DNA of 39,791 bases from an uncultured Collinsella sp. (GTDB lineage: Bacteria; Actinomycetota; Coriobacteriia; Coriobacteriales; Coriobacteriaceae), in NCBI GenBank assembly GCA_900757385.1, contig CAAENO010000169.1, forward strand, positions 1 through 39,791, written 5' to 3'. The notes below the pieces were generated by a model, which was not told the origin of the DNA, searched no databases, and was given only the letters and a program-made list of their open reading frames with translations. The position numbers and the translations under genes were made by a program. Positions 32,001 to 39,428 of this stretch are shown here, piece after piece. Within the stretch, counting starts at the first letter, position 1; each line of letters opens with the position of its first letter.

Positions 32001-32612
32001 ATGAATCACGTTAAACACGTTATTCCGATGTCTGATTCGTCGGTCAGCATTAAGCCTGAGGATATTCAGCCCACCGTGCTGCCCGATGCATTTATTCAGT
32101 CCGATATCGTACGCAAACTCAATACGTTGAGTCTGCCGCGCTATGACCAGTTGCCCAATGTGATGCTCTATCGCGACCAGGTCATTGAGTATGTCGCGCT
32201 GTGGATGGAGCCACTGTCCATCTGCGTTGAGCAGCCCGTCATTACGCCGTCGATGATCAATAACTACGTGAAGGTCGGCCTGGTGCCTGCTCCGGTCAAA
32301 AAGCAATATGGTCGCGAGCAGATTGCCCGCCTGATCGCTATCTGCATCTTTAAGCAGGTGCTACCTATTGCTGCGGTACAGGCACTCTTTAACATTCAGC
32401 GTTTGAGCTACGATGCCCCGACGGCCTTCGATTATGTGGTCGATCAACTTGAGGCATCGATTCGTGCGGCGTTTTCCGTCGAGCAGACGCCGGTTCCCGA
32501 TACGGCGCATCAGGTAACGCGTGAGTCGCTGCTTGTGCGCAGTGCGGTTTCGTCCTTCGTTTCGAAGGCGTACCTAATGAGCTATCTCAAGTTCAACGGG
32601 TTTAATAGCTAG
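32001..32612 (+). CDS. DUF1836 domain protein, probable DNA-binding regulator
   Basis: 203 residues with a DUF1836 domain (about 45-160). The central ITPSMINNYVKVGLVPAP is a MerR-like helix-turn-helix stretch, followed by YGREQIARLIAICIFKQVLPI and AVQALF. Members are predicted transcription regulators without a known effector. I start at ATG 32001, with GGAGG at 31990-31994; a longer frame from 31899 would run through the trxB terminator and the operator-like element. The gene stands alone between two terminators. The shared operator-like sequence suggests it regulates itself and degV; this is inference. Confidence 0.8.
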   Translation: MNHVKHVIPMSDSSVSIKPEDIQPTVLPDAFIQSDIVRKLNTLSLPRYDQLPNVMLYRDQVIEYVALWMEPLSICVEQPVITPSMINNYVKVGLVPAPVKKQYGREQIARLIAICIFKQVLPIAAVQALFNIQRLSYDAPTAFDYVVDQLEASIRAAFSVEQTPVPDTAHQVTRESLLVRSAVSSFVSKAYLMSYLKFNGFNS

Positions 32613-32624
32613 CCGACGTATAAA

Positions 32625-32672
32625 ACGGGCGGGACAAAGAGCCATCTGTCACTTTGTCCCGCCCGTATTTTT
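32625..32672. terminator. Strong bidirectional terminator between DUF1836 gene and degV
   Basis: Perfect 15-bp stem, 32625-32639 with 32652-32666, flanked by AAAA on the left and ATTTTT on the right; serves both convergent genes. Confidence 0.92.
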
Positions 32673-32685
32673 GCTTGGTTGGACT

Positions 32686-33552
32686 TTATTGGCCCGAAGC
32701 CACGTCCATGCCGTAGCCGATGATGAGGCCGTGCATCTCGGCGTAATAGGAATCCAGGCCGTTGCAGGGCATGATGATAGTCTTGGAGCCGGGCCAGCGC
32801 TCCACAATGCGGCTGGCAAGTGCCTGGGCGCCTGCCTCATTCTCGACATGGTCGATGACGACCTCGCCGCCCGTAAAACCCTCGGCTTCCATGGTGTCGA
32901 TGATCTTGTTGAACATCTTCTTTTCGCCACGCGTGTGTCCGACGAGTTCGATTTTACCGGCCTCACTCGCCGTGCCCAAAATGCGAATATTGAGCTTGTT
33001 GGCAATGACGCCGGCTGCCTTAGGGATACGTCCGGCTTTGGCCAGGTTTTCGTAATTGCACAAGCTGAAGAGGATTTTGCTGTTCTGCTCAAGGCTATTG
33101 AAGTATGCGCAAGCGTCCTCGAATGAGACATCCGGATTGCTTGCAAGATAGCGGTCGAACAGCAGGAAAATGAGGTCCATTTTGCCGCCAGCTGCGCGTG
33201 AATTGACAAGATGAATATTGCGGTCCGGTTCCTCGGCAAGAACCATATCGCGAGCCGTGGCGGCGGCGTTGTAGCTGCCCGACACGCCCTCAGAGATCGG
33301 CATGCAGATGGTATTGTCTGCTAATTTGAAGAGCCCGGCCCACTCCCCTACGCTGGGACAAGCGCTCGAAGAAGCGTTCGTCTCCGCCTGAACAGCGCAG
33401 TTGAGCTCATGAACATCGAGCGAAAGGTCATCGATGAATTCACGTTCCCCCACTCGAATTTTGAGGGGCGCAAATGCAAAGGTGGTATGGGGCGCGGTCG
33501 GTTGCCAATCGCGGAGGTTGCAGCTTGAATCGGAGATAAGTGCCCAGCTCAT
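32686..33552 (-). CDS. DegV family (fatty-acid-binding, FakB-like) protein
   Basis: DegV protein of 288 residues; family members bind a fatty acid and, as FakB, present it to the kinase FakA for phosphorylation. Seen: WALISDSSCNL at the start, PLKIRVGEREFIDD, the ASSSACPSVGEW block (equivalent to TSQPSPGEF) and SEGVSGSYNAA. The usual C-terminal HxGPGALG is replaced by HGLIIGYGMDVAS, so the lipid-binding end is divergent. No fakA is in the window. ATG 33552 has AAAGGA at 7 bases. The upstream region is rich in palindromes. Confidence 0.88.
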   Translation of the reverse strand: MSWALISDSSCNLRDWQPTAPHTTFAFAPLKIRVGEREFIDDLSLDVHELNCAVQAETNASSSACPSVGEWAGLFKLADNTICMPISEGVSGSYNAAATARDMVLAEEPDRNIHLVNSRAAGGKMDLIFLLFDRYLASNPDVSFEDACAYFNSLEQNSKILFSLCNYENLAKAGRIPKAAGVIANKLNIRILGTASEAGKIELVGHTRGEKKMFNKIIDTMEAEGFTGGEVVIDHVENEAGAQALASRIVERWPGSKTIIMPCNGLDSYYAEMHGLIIGYGMDVASGQ

Positions 33553-33565
33553 AGAGGGTCCTTTC

Positions 33566-33587
33566 TAATTGTTCTTCAACAATTATA
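33566..33587 (-). promoter_or_regulatory. degV -10 element within an 8-bp palindrome
   Basis: On the minus strand TATAAT occupies 33587-33582. TAATTGTT (33566-33573) and AACAATTA (33578-33585) form a perfect inverted repeat overlapping it. Confidence 0.55.
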
Positions 33588-33605
33588 GCCATCTTGCAAA
33601 CTGAA

Positions 33606-33644
33606 TGTACGGCTATCTAGTTTTGAATACTAGATAGCCGTACA
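33606..33644. promoter_or_regulatory. 16-bp perfect inverted repeat upstream of degV
   Basis: TGTACGGCTATCTAGT (33606-33621) and ACTAGATAGCCGTACA (33629-33644) flank a 7-base centre. Positions 33614-33639 match the element before the DUF1836 gene. It lies just upstream of the degV -10, as an operator would. Confidence 0.7.
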
Positions 33645-33653
33645 AGATTAGAG

Positions 33654-33693
33654 AAAAAAGAATGGACCTCGCGACTTAAAGCCACGAGGTCCA
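33654..33693 (-). terminator. Terminator of the pgsA-FHA-merR-apt-nlpC operon
   Basis: TGGACCTCG (33663-33671) / CGAGGTCCA (33685-33693), followed on the minus strand by TTCTTTTTTCTC. Confidence 0.88.
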
Positions 33694-33717
33694 CATTCAC
33701 ACGCTGTGTAAGATGAC

Positions 33718-34845
33718 TTAGTAACGCACGAAGATATAGTTGTTGTTCATGCCGGCGGCAACGGAGCTGATGATAACACCCGTGTTGTAGTCGGAAGCAT
33801 GAATCATCTGTCCACCACCGATGTAAATGCCGGTGTGGTACGAATTGACCACAACGTCACCGGGCTGCGGATCGGACACACGCGTCCAGCCCATAAAGGT
33901 ACCCGTGGTGCCGAGGCGGCAATAGCGACCAGTGAGGCAATAGCTAACAAAACCAGAGCAGTCGAAGCTGTTCGGACCAATTCCGCCCCAGGAATAAGCA
34001 CAACCAAGCTTGCTGTATGCACGTGAGACAACAGAACCGCCATCGACGGACTGGCTCGGAGCAGAAGGCGTCGGAGCCGGGGCAGGCGTGGAGGGCTGCG
34101 GCGTCGGAGCAGGTGCCGGCGTAGGAGCCGGAGTGTTGCCGCCCTGGTTGTTGTTATTTCCGGTCTGGCCACCGTTGTTGGTGTTCTCGGTCGTACCGGC
34201 AGTCTCGTTGCTCACCGTGGCCTTCTCGGCAGTACTGGCGTTGATGCCGGCCTGCAGCGCGGCGTTTGCCTCGGCCTCTGCGGCAAGCTCGGCCTGCAGC
34301 TGCGAATCCAGGGAGTTTACGACGTTCTGGGCTTCAGCCTGCTGGGCGTTAAGCTCGTCGACCTTCTTTTGCGTGGTGGCGACGTTCTTCTCCTGCTCGG
34401 CCTGCTTATCGGTGAGCTGCTGCTTAAGCTCCTTGACCTCTTGAATGGTCTGAGCCTGCTTATCGGAAACTTTGCCGTAGTAGAACAGACGGTTGAGCAT
34501 ATCGCTCAGATCATCGACACCCGTCAAAACCTGAAGCAGGCTCAGACCGCCAGTTTTGTACTCGCCGGCGACATAGGTCGAGAGCTTGGCCTGACCGTCA
34601 GCGATCTCCTGCTGCTTTTGCGTGATCTCGCCAGCAGTCTGATCGAGCGCCTGCGTCTGCGTGGCGAGCTCATCGTAAATCTGCTGGGTTTGGGTACCGA
34701 TCTGCTCGAGCTTCGTTCGAGCAGCGGCAAGGTCGGATGCGGTATCGGCGTAGGCAGGAGCCGCGAGGCCCAAGCCCAAAACACAAGCGAGGGTTGCCGT
34801 AGCAGCGCAGCGTGCCATGTTTTTGTGCGTGTTTGCTGTGCGCAT
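33718..34845 (-). CDS. Secreted NlpC/P60 peptidoglycan endopeptidase
   Basis: 375 residues. A Sec signal peptide (about 1-33, ending APAYA), then a long coiled coil (about 35-200) as in CwlO, PcsB and RipC, a Pro/Ala/Thr/Asn linker (about 205-265) and a C-terminal NlpC/P60 domain. Catalytic C296 (FDCSGF), H337 (SYHTGIY) and H349 (MIHAS). It should cut stem peptides between D-Glu and the dibasic residue; coiled-coil members are often controlled by FtsEX. ATG 34845 has GGAAAGGAA. It ends an operon whose other genes include an FtsR-like division regulator. Confidence 0.92.
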   Translation of the reverse strand: MRTANTHKNMARCAATATLACVLGLGLAAPAYADTASDLAAARTKLEQIGTQTQQIYDELATQTQALDQTAGEITQKQQEIADGQAKLSTYVAGEYKTGGLSLLQVLTGVDDLSDMLNRLFYYGKVSDKQAQTIQEVKELKQQLTDKQAEQEKNVATTQKKVDELNAQQAEAQNVVNSLDSQLQAELAAEAEANAALQAGINASTAEKATVSNETAGTTENTNNGGQTGNNNNQGGNTPAPTPAPAPTPQPSTPAPAPTPSAPSQSVDGGSVVSRAYSKLGCAYSWGGIGPNSFDCSGFVSYCLTGRYCRLGTTGTFMGWTRVSDPQPGDVVVNSYHTGIYIGGGQMIHASDYNTGVIISSVAAGMNNNYIFVRY

Positions 34846-34877
34846 GTAGCTTCCTTTCCAGTAACTAAGGGTAACGG

Positions 34878-35408
34878 CTAGTCCACCGTCACCAGGCTAA
34901 AGAGCTCCACATCGCCATCAGACGGCGTGAGCTTCTCGCGCGGGTTGAGAAACGCAAGCTCAAGGATACAACCGTAACCGACAAGCTTTGCGCCCATATC
35001 TCGCACCAGTTTACCTGTTGCCTCGACGGTTCCGCCCGTCGCGACCAAGTCATCCAGAATCAACACGGTATCTTTAGAGCTGATAGCGTCGGCATGGATC
35101 TCAATGGAATCCGTTCCGTATTCGAGCTCATAGCTCTGGCTCACCGTCTTGCGGGGTAGCTTGCCCGGTTTACGTGCGGGAACAAAGCCGGCACCAAGGG
35201 CCACAGCCACCGGTACGCCAACCATAAAGCCGCGAGCCTCGGGACCCACGACCTTGGTGATCTCCATGCCGGCAAAGTGCTCGGCGAGGGCATCGGTCAT
35301 GGCTTTGAGCGCCTCGGGATTGCCAAAGAGCGGCGTGATGTCTTTAAAGACGACTCCGGGCTCGGGATAGTCGGGGATGTCGACGATTTGAGATTCGAAG
35401 TCGTACAT
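34878..35408 (-). CDS. apt: Adenine phosphoribosyltransferase
   Basis: Salvages adenine to AMP with PRPP. 176 residues: VDIPDYPEPGVVFKDITPLF at the start, GPEARGFMVGVPVA, and the PRPP loop VLILDDLVATGGT. ATG 35408 (MYDFES) has GAAAGG at a normal distance; an in-frame ATG at 35423 would contain that site. It lies 40 bases after the MerR gene and 32 before nlpC. Many actinobacteria have apt next to relA or secDF; neither is here. Confidence 0.95.
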   Translation of the reverse strand: MYDFESQIVDIPDYPEPGVVFKDITPLFGNPEALKAMTDALAEHFAGMEITKVVGPEARGFMVGVPVAVALGAGFVPARKPGKLPRKTVSQSYELEYGTDSIEIHADAISSKDTVLILDDLVATGGTVEATGKLVRDMGAKLVGYGCILELAFLNPREKLTPSDGDVELFSLVTVD

Positions 35409-35448
35409 TGCATGACCTTTCAATGGGTTGCCGAAATATCAACAGCGG

Positions 35449-36327
35449 TTATTTGCCCGCGGTGACGGTGCCGGATTGCGAAGGGGCGACGACCTTGAGC
35501 GGCTTTACGAGAGAATCCTCGTGCGAAGCCGGTGCGGCAGTTTCTTCGTTTTTGGCCTTGGTGGATTCGGAGCGAGCGATTTCCTCATCGAGTGCATCGA
35601 TGTCGGCGTCCTCGACCACGGCGTTGAGCGACTCAAAAACGCGGTTCTTGAGCAGCGCAGTGTGCACACCCTCCGTCAGGTCGTGAAGCTTCTTAAACGC
35701 ACGCTCGAGCTTGGCGTCGCGCTCGTCATCAGAAGTATCCATGCCGAGCATGCTCACGAGCACCTGCTCAAACATCGAGGACTCGCGGTTGGCGGAAGAC
35801 ACATACTGACGCAGGTTGCGCGGCTCGATATGGAAGCGTGACAGCTCGGAGCAGTAACGGATGATCGGAAAATCGCGACCATCGACGAGCTCACGATTCT
35901 GCGGACTCTTGATGATGCGAATGAGGTCGTTCTCGGCGAGCGAGCGGATAAACGAAATCTCGACGCCCAACATATCGGGAATGGTCTCGATGGGATGCAG
36001 CTTTTGTTTGGTCTCCTTGGGCTCCGTCTTAAGCGGAACATCGGACAGCAAGCCCACCTCGTAGGCGAGCGTTGACAGGTCCGTGGCGTTTTCCAAGCGC
36101 TGCTTAATCACGTTGAGCGGCATGTAGCGGGTCTTCTGCAAGTGCAGGATGACCTCCAGGCGATCAACGTCTTCCTTAGAGTACTGACGGTATCCCTTAG
36201 GCGTACGATGAGGGGTAATGAGCCCCTCATCTTCTAGAAATCTAATTTTTGAGTTCGAAAGATCGGGGTATGCGCCTCGAAGAAGGTTGACGACTTGGCC
36301 GATACTCAGATAGTTGCGTTCGGCCAT
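35449..36327 (-). CDS. MerR family regulator, FtsR-like
   Basis: 292 residues. The winged-helix MerR domain is at the N-terminus (LSIGQVVNLLRGAYPDLSNSKIRFLEDEGLITPHRTPKGYRQYS in outline, about 6-50), followed by a large C-terminal part and an Ala/Glu/Ser-rich tail. The insertion in the first helix (RGAYPDLSNSKIRF) and the FHA gene directly upstream match the actinobacterial Rv1828/FtsR group, which in corynebacteria activates ftsZ. Its target here is unknown. ATG 36327 lies 3 bases after the FHA stop with a poor ribosome site, so translation is probably coupled. Confidence 0.85.
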   Translation of the reverse strand: MAERNYLSIGQVVNLLRGAYPDLSNSKIRFLEDEGLITPHRTPKGYRQYSKEDVDRLEVILHLQKTRYMPLNVIKQRLENATDLSTLAYEVGLLSDVPLKTEPKETKQKLHPIETIPDMLGVEISFIRSLAENDLIRIIKSPQNRELVDGRDFPIIRYCSELSRFHIEPRNLRQYVSSANRESSMFEQVLVSMLGMDTSDDERDAKLERAFKKLHDLTEGVHTALLKNRVFESLNAVVEDADIDALDEEIARSESTKAKNEETAAPASHEDSLVKPLKVVAPSQSGTVTAGK

Positions 36328-36330
36328 GCC

Positions 36331-36765
36331 CTACTCACCGGTTTCGATGCGCTCCGGCGTGCTCTCGTGGTAGATGAGCGTAAACGTACCGATCTGGACG
36401 GAAGAACCATCGTGCAGCGGGGCCGCGTTGACAATGGCGCCGTCGACCCAGGTGCCATTGAGCGAGCCCAGGTCCTCAATGCGAGCGCCGAGGCCCTCGC
36501 GAATAATGCGCGCGTGGCTACGCGAAACGGTCATGTCATTGAGGAAGATGCCGTTCGCAGGATCGCGGCCGATGGTGGTCACGTCGTCCTCGAGCTCAAA
36601 GGCGGCACCAGTCTGCGGACCCTTGACGATGGACAGAACGGGTGCGGTGATGCGCACGTTGGCCATGAGGTCGGGAACGGTGACGTCGCTTGAAGGCACG
36701 CGGAATACGCAGGTAGCGTCAGCAGTCTTATAATTCTGAGGCATATTGTTAACCATGTTGTCCAT
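36331..36765 (-). CDS. GarA/OdhI-like FHA-domain protein
   Basis: 144 residues with an FHA domain (about 50-130: TTIGRDPANGIFLNDMTVSRSHARI and GSLNGTWVDG, given in outline), which binds phosphothreonine. The N-terminal ATCVFR resembles the ETTSVFR phosphorylation motif of GarA/OdhI, with the first Thr replaced by Ala and the second kept as T18. In mycobacteria and corynebacteria this protein controls 2-oxoglutarate metabolism under Ser/Thr kinases. I start at ATG 36765 with AGGGG; an in-frame ATG at 36798 lacks a site. A -10-like TATGAT (36821-36816, minus, after GGGG) may give it its own promoter. Confidence 0.85.
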   Translation of the reverse strand: MDNMVNNMPQNYKTADATCVFRVPSSDVTVPDLMANVRITAPVLSIVKGPQTGAAFELEDDVTTIGRDPANGIFLNDMTVSRSHARIIREGLGARIEDLGSLNGTWVDGAIVNAAPLHDGSSVQIGTFTLIYHESTPERIETGE

Positions 36766-36831
36766 GACAACCCCTAACTTATCGCGGACGTGCCGCAAAT
36801 AATGAACCGTACGTAATCATACCCCAACGAA

Positions 36832-37536
36832 TCAGTCTTCGATTTCGGGGTTAAGAAAGTCGATGTCCTCGTCCTCGGGATGCGCGAGAGCCTGTTTAAT
36901 GGCCACTCCGCCCTTAATGGAATAGATGACAGCCGTGAGCATGGAGAAGATCACGCCGTCGTACACAAAGAAGATGCCGAGGGGCACCGAGCTTCCGTTG
37001 AGGCCCGGGAAGGCCGTAAGGGTTGAAGGTAAAAGATGCAGGCCGTCAATAACGGGGAACCCGAGCAGCATGAGCGAGAAGCCGGTCATGAGCAGTGCAG
37101 TGGCAATCTTTCCGGGAAAGACGACATCGATGGGGCGACGGTGATAATGACGCACGATAAGCGTGCCGATGCCCAGATAGATGTCGCGGCCAATAATGAG
37201 CACGCAGACCCAGATGGGCAGCTCTCCGCGGACCACCAGCCCAAGTACGCCGGTGAACAGCAGCGCACGGTCGCAGATGGGATCCATGACCTTACCGAGC
37301 CACGAGACCGTCTTGGTCATGCGGGCGATCTGACCGTCCATCCAGTCGGTAGAGGCGGCAACGGCGTAGATAACGATGGCGATGACGCGGTTGTTATCCG
37401 TCACAAACAGGTACAGAAATACCAGGGTGAGGATCAGGCGCGTAAAGGTGATGAAATTGGAGATCGTAAAGATCTTATTCGACGGGTAATCGGAAGTGCC
37501 GATAAGCTCCTTTTTGATCTTCTTTTTGATGCCCAC
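36832..37536 (-). CDS. CDP-alcohol phosphatidyltransferase (second PgsA-like)
   Basis: 234 residues, with a complete D-G-x2-A-R-x8-G-x3-D-x3-D motif (DGQIARMTKT, then LGKVMDPICDR) and about five membrane segments. The position before the FHA and MerR genes parallels mycobacterial pgsA2. The product could be phosphatidylglycerophosphate, cardiolipin or phosphatidylinositol-type lipid; sequence alone does not decide. I chose GTG 37536, since GGGGGAG precedes it at the right distance and the operon promoter lies just upstream; a longer frame from 37626 would run through that promoter. Confidence 0.87.
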   Translation of the reverse strand: MGIKKKIKKELIGTSDYPSNKIFTISNFITFTRLILTLVFLYLFVTDNNRVIAIVIYAVAASTDWMDGQIARMTKTVSWLGKVMDPICDRALLFTGVLGLVVRGELPIWVCVLIIGRDIYLGIGTLIVRHYHRRPIDVVFPGKIATALLMTGFSLMLLGFPVIDGLHLLPSTLTAFPGLNGSSVPLGIFFVYDGVIFSMLTAVIYSIKGGVAIKQALAHPEDEDIDFLNPEIED

Positions 37537-37572
37537 AGGACTCCCCCGCTGGTTAACGACAAAACTTTCGCT

Positions 37573-37601
37573 ACTATACCCGTTCCGGCGATGTCTATCC
37601 A
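37573..37601 (-). promoter_or_regulatory. Promoter of the pgsA-like operon
   Basis: On the minus strand, -35 TGGATA (37601-37596), 17-bp spacer, -10 TATAGT (37578-37573), about 37 bases before the GTG start. Confidence 0.65.
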
Positions 37602-37663
37602 GCGTAAGCATAGAGAGTCCAGACATGAGGAAGGCGCTTTTGGGCGGCGGTGGATTTCACATT

Positions 37664-37722
37664 CGTGTACATCAGCCTCCAAACATGCCGAAAAATGTCG
37701 GTTTTGGAGGGTGATGTACACG
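37664..37722. repeat. Orphan hairpin with 20-bp arms
   Basis: Arms 37664-37683 and 37703-37722 pair with one mismatch; the inside has a further CCGA/TCGG hairpin. TTTT follows on the plus strand, but no plus-strand gene lies upstream. It resembles a dispersed intergenic repeat; no second copy is in the window. Confidence 0.75.
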
Positions 37723-37932
37723 TTTTGATTCGGTGATGACATCGATCGGGAAAGTTGTTGCCTTAAGCAAATTAATCATGATGTGCGGGTCGAGAAGGGC
37801 TGGCGCCAAAAGAGCCCAACGGCCGTTACGGCTTCGTTAGAAACGCACCCTACCATGGATGGTGAACCCGAAAGGTAAGGCGCGCGGGCACGGTGGCTCG
37901 GCCCGCGCGCCCGGAAGAGAAAGGATAAACCC
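37723..37932. other. Boundary region before the ABC genes
   Basis: Together with 37537-37722 this makes a gap of 396 bases without a credible gene. Composition shifts here from the surrounding core to the more G+C-rich ABC operon. Several short hairpins are present (for example GGGCT/AGCCC near 37799-37818). I see no tRNA, direct repeat or integrase site. Confidence 0.6.
37879..37911 (+). promoter_or_regulatory. G+C-rich leader hairpin before the ABC operon
   Basis: Perfect 11-bp stem GGCGCGCGGGC (37879-37889) / GCCCGCGCGCC (37901-37911), ending 21 bases before the ATG. No T run follows, so it is not a simple terminator. Confidence 0.65.
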
Positions 37933-38661
37933 ATGGGTTACATGCTCGAGACGCGTGGGCTCACCAAGCGATTCGGCCGCGGCGACCAGGCGCAGGACGC
38001 CGTGGCCGACGTGAGCCTTCATATCCGCGAGGGCGAGGTGTACGGGCTGCTCGGTCCCAACGGCGCCGGCAAGTCGACAACGCTCAAGATGATCTGCGGG
38101 ATGCTGCGGCCGACGGCCGGGGAGATCCTCTTTGCCGGGCACGCCTGGCGCCGCGAGGACCTCTACGCAATCGGCAGCCTCATCGAGGAGGCGCCGCTCT
38201 ACCCCAACCTCACCGCGCGCGAGAACCTGCGCGTGCGCACCACGCTGCTGGGCCTTCCCGAGAGCCGCGTAGATGAGGTGCTCGCCGCCGTGGACCTCGT
38301 GGACACCGGGAAGAAGCGCGCCGGGCGCTTCTCGATGGGCATGCGGCAGCGCCTGGGGCTCGCGCTGGCGCTGATCGCCCGGCCACGCCTGCTTGTGCTC
38401 GACGAGCCCACCAACGGCCTCGACCCCATCGGCATCGAGGAGCTGCGCGACCAGATCCGCGGCTTCGCGGCGGCGGGTACGACGGTGATCGTCTCGAGCC
38501 ACATCCTCTCCGAGGTGCAGCAGATGGCGGACACCATCGGCATCATCTGCGGGGGGCGCCTCGCCTACGAGGATGCGCTTCGTCCCGGGCAGGACCTCGA
38601 GGAACTCTTCATGAGCTTCTGCCGGGAAGGGCGACGAGCGCGCGGGGAGGTGGCGGCATGA
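37933..38661 (+). CDS. Lantibiotic-protection-type ABC transporter ATP-binding protein (LanF/BcrA-like)
   Basis: 242 residues. Walker A GPNGAGKS at 41-48, signature FSMGMRQR (133-140), Walker B LLVLDEP (153-159) with catalytic E158, and switch H190. In place of the Q-loop Gln is an acidic stretch (LIEEAPLYPNLT), the E-loop of lantibiotic immunity (LanF) ATPases; SMGMRQR is also typical of that group. ATG 37933 follows AAAGGA. The ATGA overlap with the permease shows an operon. No lantibiotic precursor or synthetase is in view, so self-immunity and resistance to others' peptides are both possible. Confidence 0.9.
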   Translation: MGYMLETRGLTKRFGRGDQAQDAVADVSLHIREGEVYGLLGPNGAGKSTTLKMICGMLRPTAGEILFAGHAWRREDLYAIGSLIEEAPLYPNLTARENLRVRTTLLGLPESRVDEVLAAVDLVDTGKKRAGRFSMGMRQRLGLALALIARPRLLVLDEPTNGLDPIGIEELRDQIRGFAAAGTTVIVSSHILSEVQQMADTIGIICGGRLAYEDALRPGQDLEELFMSFCREGRRARGEVAA

Positions 38662-39428
38662 CGGGCGAGAAAGGCGGCCTGCTCGCGGCCCTGCGCGCCG
38701 AGGCCCTGAAGTCGCGCCACGCGGCACCGGTTCGCCTGGCCGTGCTCATGGCGCTGCCGATGCCGCTGCTCGGCGCGATGCCCTACCGGGGCGTGCAGAT
38801 CTTTAGCGCGTGGAACTACTGGTACGCGCTCTTCCTGCCCGTGTCTCTCTCGCTCGTGGTGGCGTGCGTCGCGCGGGCAGACGCGCGCACGCGGATGCGG
38901 GGGCTTCTGGGCCTGGGCTTCCCGCTCGGGCGCGCCTGGTGGGCCAAGGCGCTCTGGTGCCTCGCGCTCTGCACGCTCTCGAACCTCGTGGTCTTCGGCA
39001 TCTACCTCGCGGGATCGGCGTTCTCCTCGCAGGGCCTCACGGCCGCGGGCACGCTCACGATGCTCCTCTGCGCGCTCGTCAACACGGTGACCGCGGCGTG
39101 GATGATCCCCGCAGGGCTCTTCCTCACGGCGCGGTTCGGCATGCTCGCGGGCATCTTCTGCCCGCTCGCCGCGCAGCTCGTGGGTGGGTTCGCCTGGTCG
39201 TTGGTGCCGCTGCCGCAGCTCTTTCCGCCGTCGGCGAGCATGGTCATCCCCACGAGCTTCATCCCCGTGCTGCCGAGCGGCGAGCCACTCGCGGCGGACA
39301 TGGCGCTCGGCGGGGCGCTTGCGGCGGATGGCATACTCACGCTGGCGGGCCTTGCGGTCTGCGCGCTCGCGTTCGCCGCGCTCACGGCGGCGGGCGCGGC
39401 CTGGTTCGCGCGCTCCGAGGAGAGGTGA
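38658..39428 (+). CDS. Lantibiotic-protection-type ABC permease (LanE/MutE-like)
   Basis: 256 residues with six membrane segments (starting near residues 24, 51, 95, 126, 155 and 222). The start LLAALRAEALKSRHAAPVRL and the WNYWYALFLPVSLSLVVA block resemble the MutE/EpiE permease family. It overlaps the ATPase gene by 4 bases and the next permease by 1. Codons such as GCG, CTC and GGG are used more than in the core genes to the left. Confidence 0.85.
   Translation: MTGEKGGLLAALRAEALKSRHAAPVRLAVLMALPMPLLGAMPYRGVQIFSAWNYWYALFLPVSLSLVVACVARADARTRMRGLLGLGFPLGRAWWAKALWCLALCTLSNLVVFGIYLAGSAFSSQGLTAAGTLTMLLCALVNTVTAAWMIPAGLFLTARFGMLAGIFCPLAAQLVGGFAWSLVPLPQLFPPSASMVIPTSFIPVLPSGEPLAADMALGGALAADGILTLAGLAVCALAFAALTAAGAAWFARSEER

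Noticed and set aside
37434..37742. Minus-strand open frame of 102 codons upstream of the pgsA-like gene
   Set aside because: It overlaps the operon promoter and the start of the real gene in another frame and its 5' part is the orphan hairpin.
37684..37790. Minus-strand open frame of about 35 codons starting MINLLKATTFP
   Set aside because: No ribosome binding site, and its second half is only the hairpin sequence at 37664-37722.
37723..37932. tRNA gene or attachment site at the composition break
   Set aside because: No cloverleaf and no direct repeat could be found by eye.
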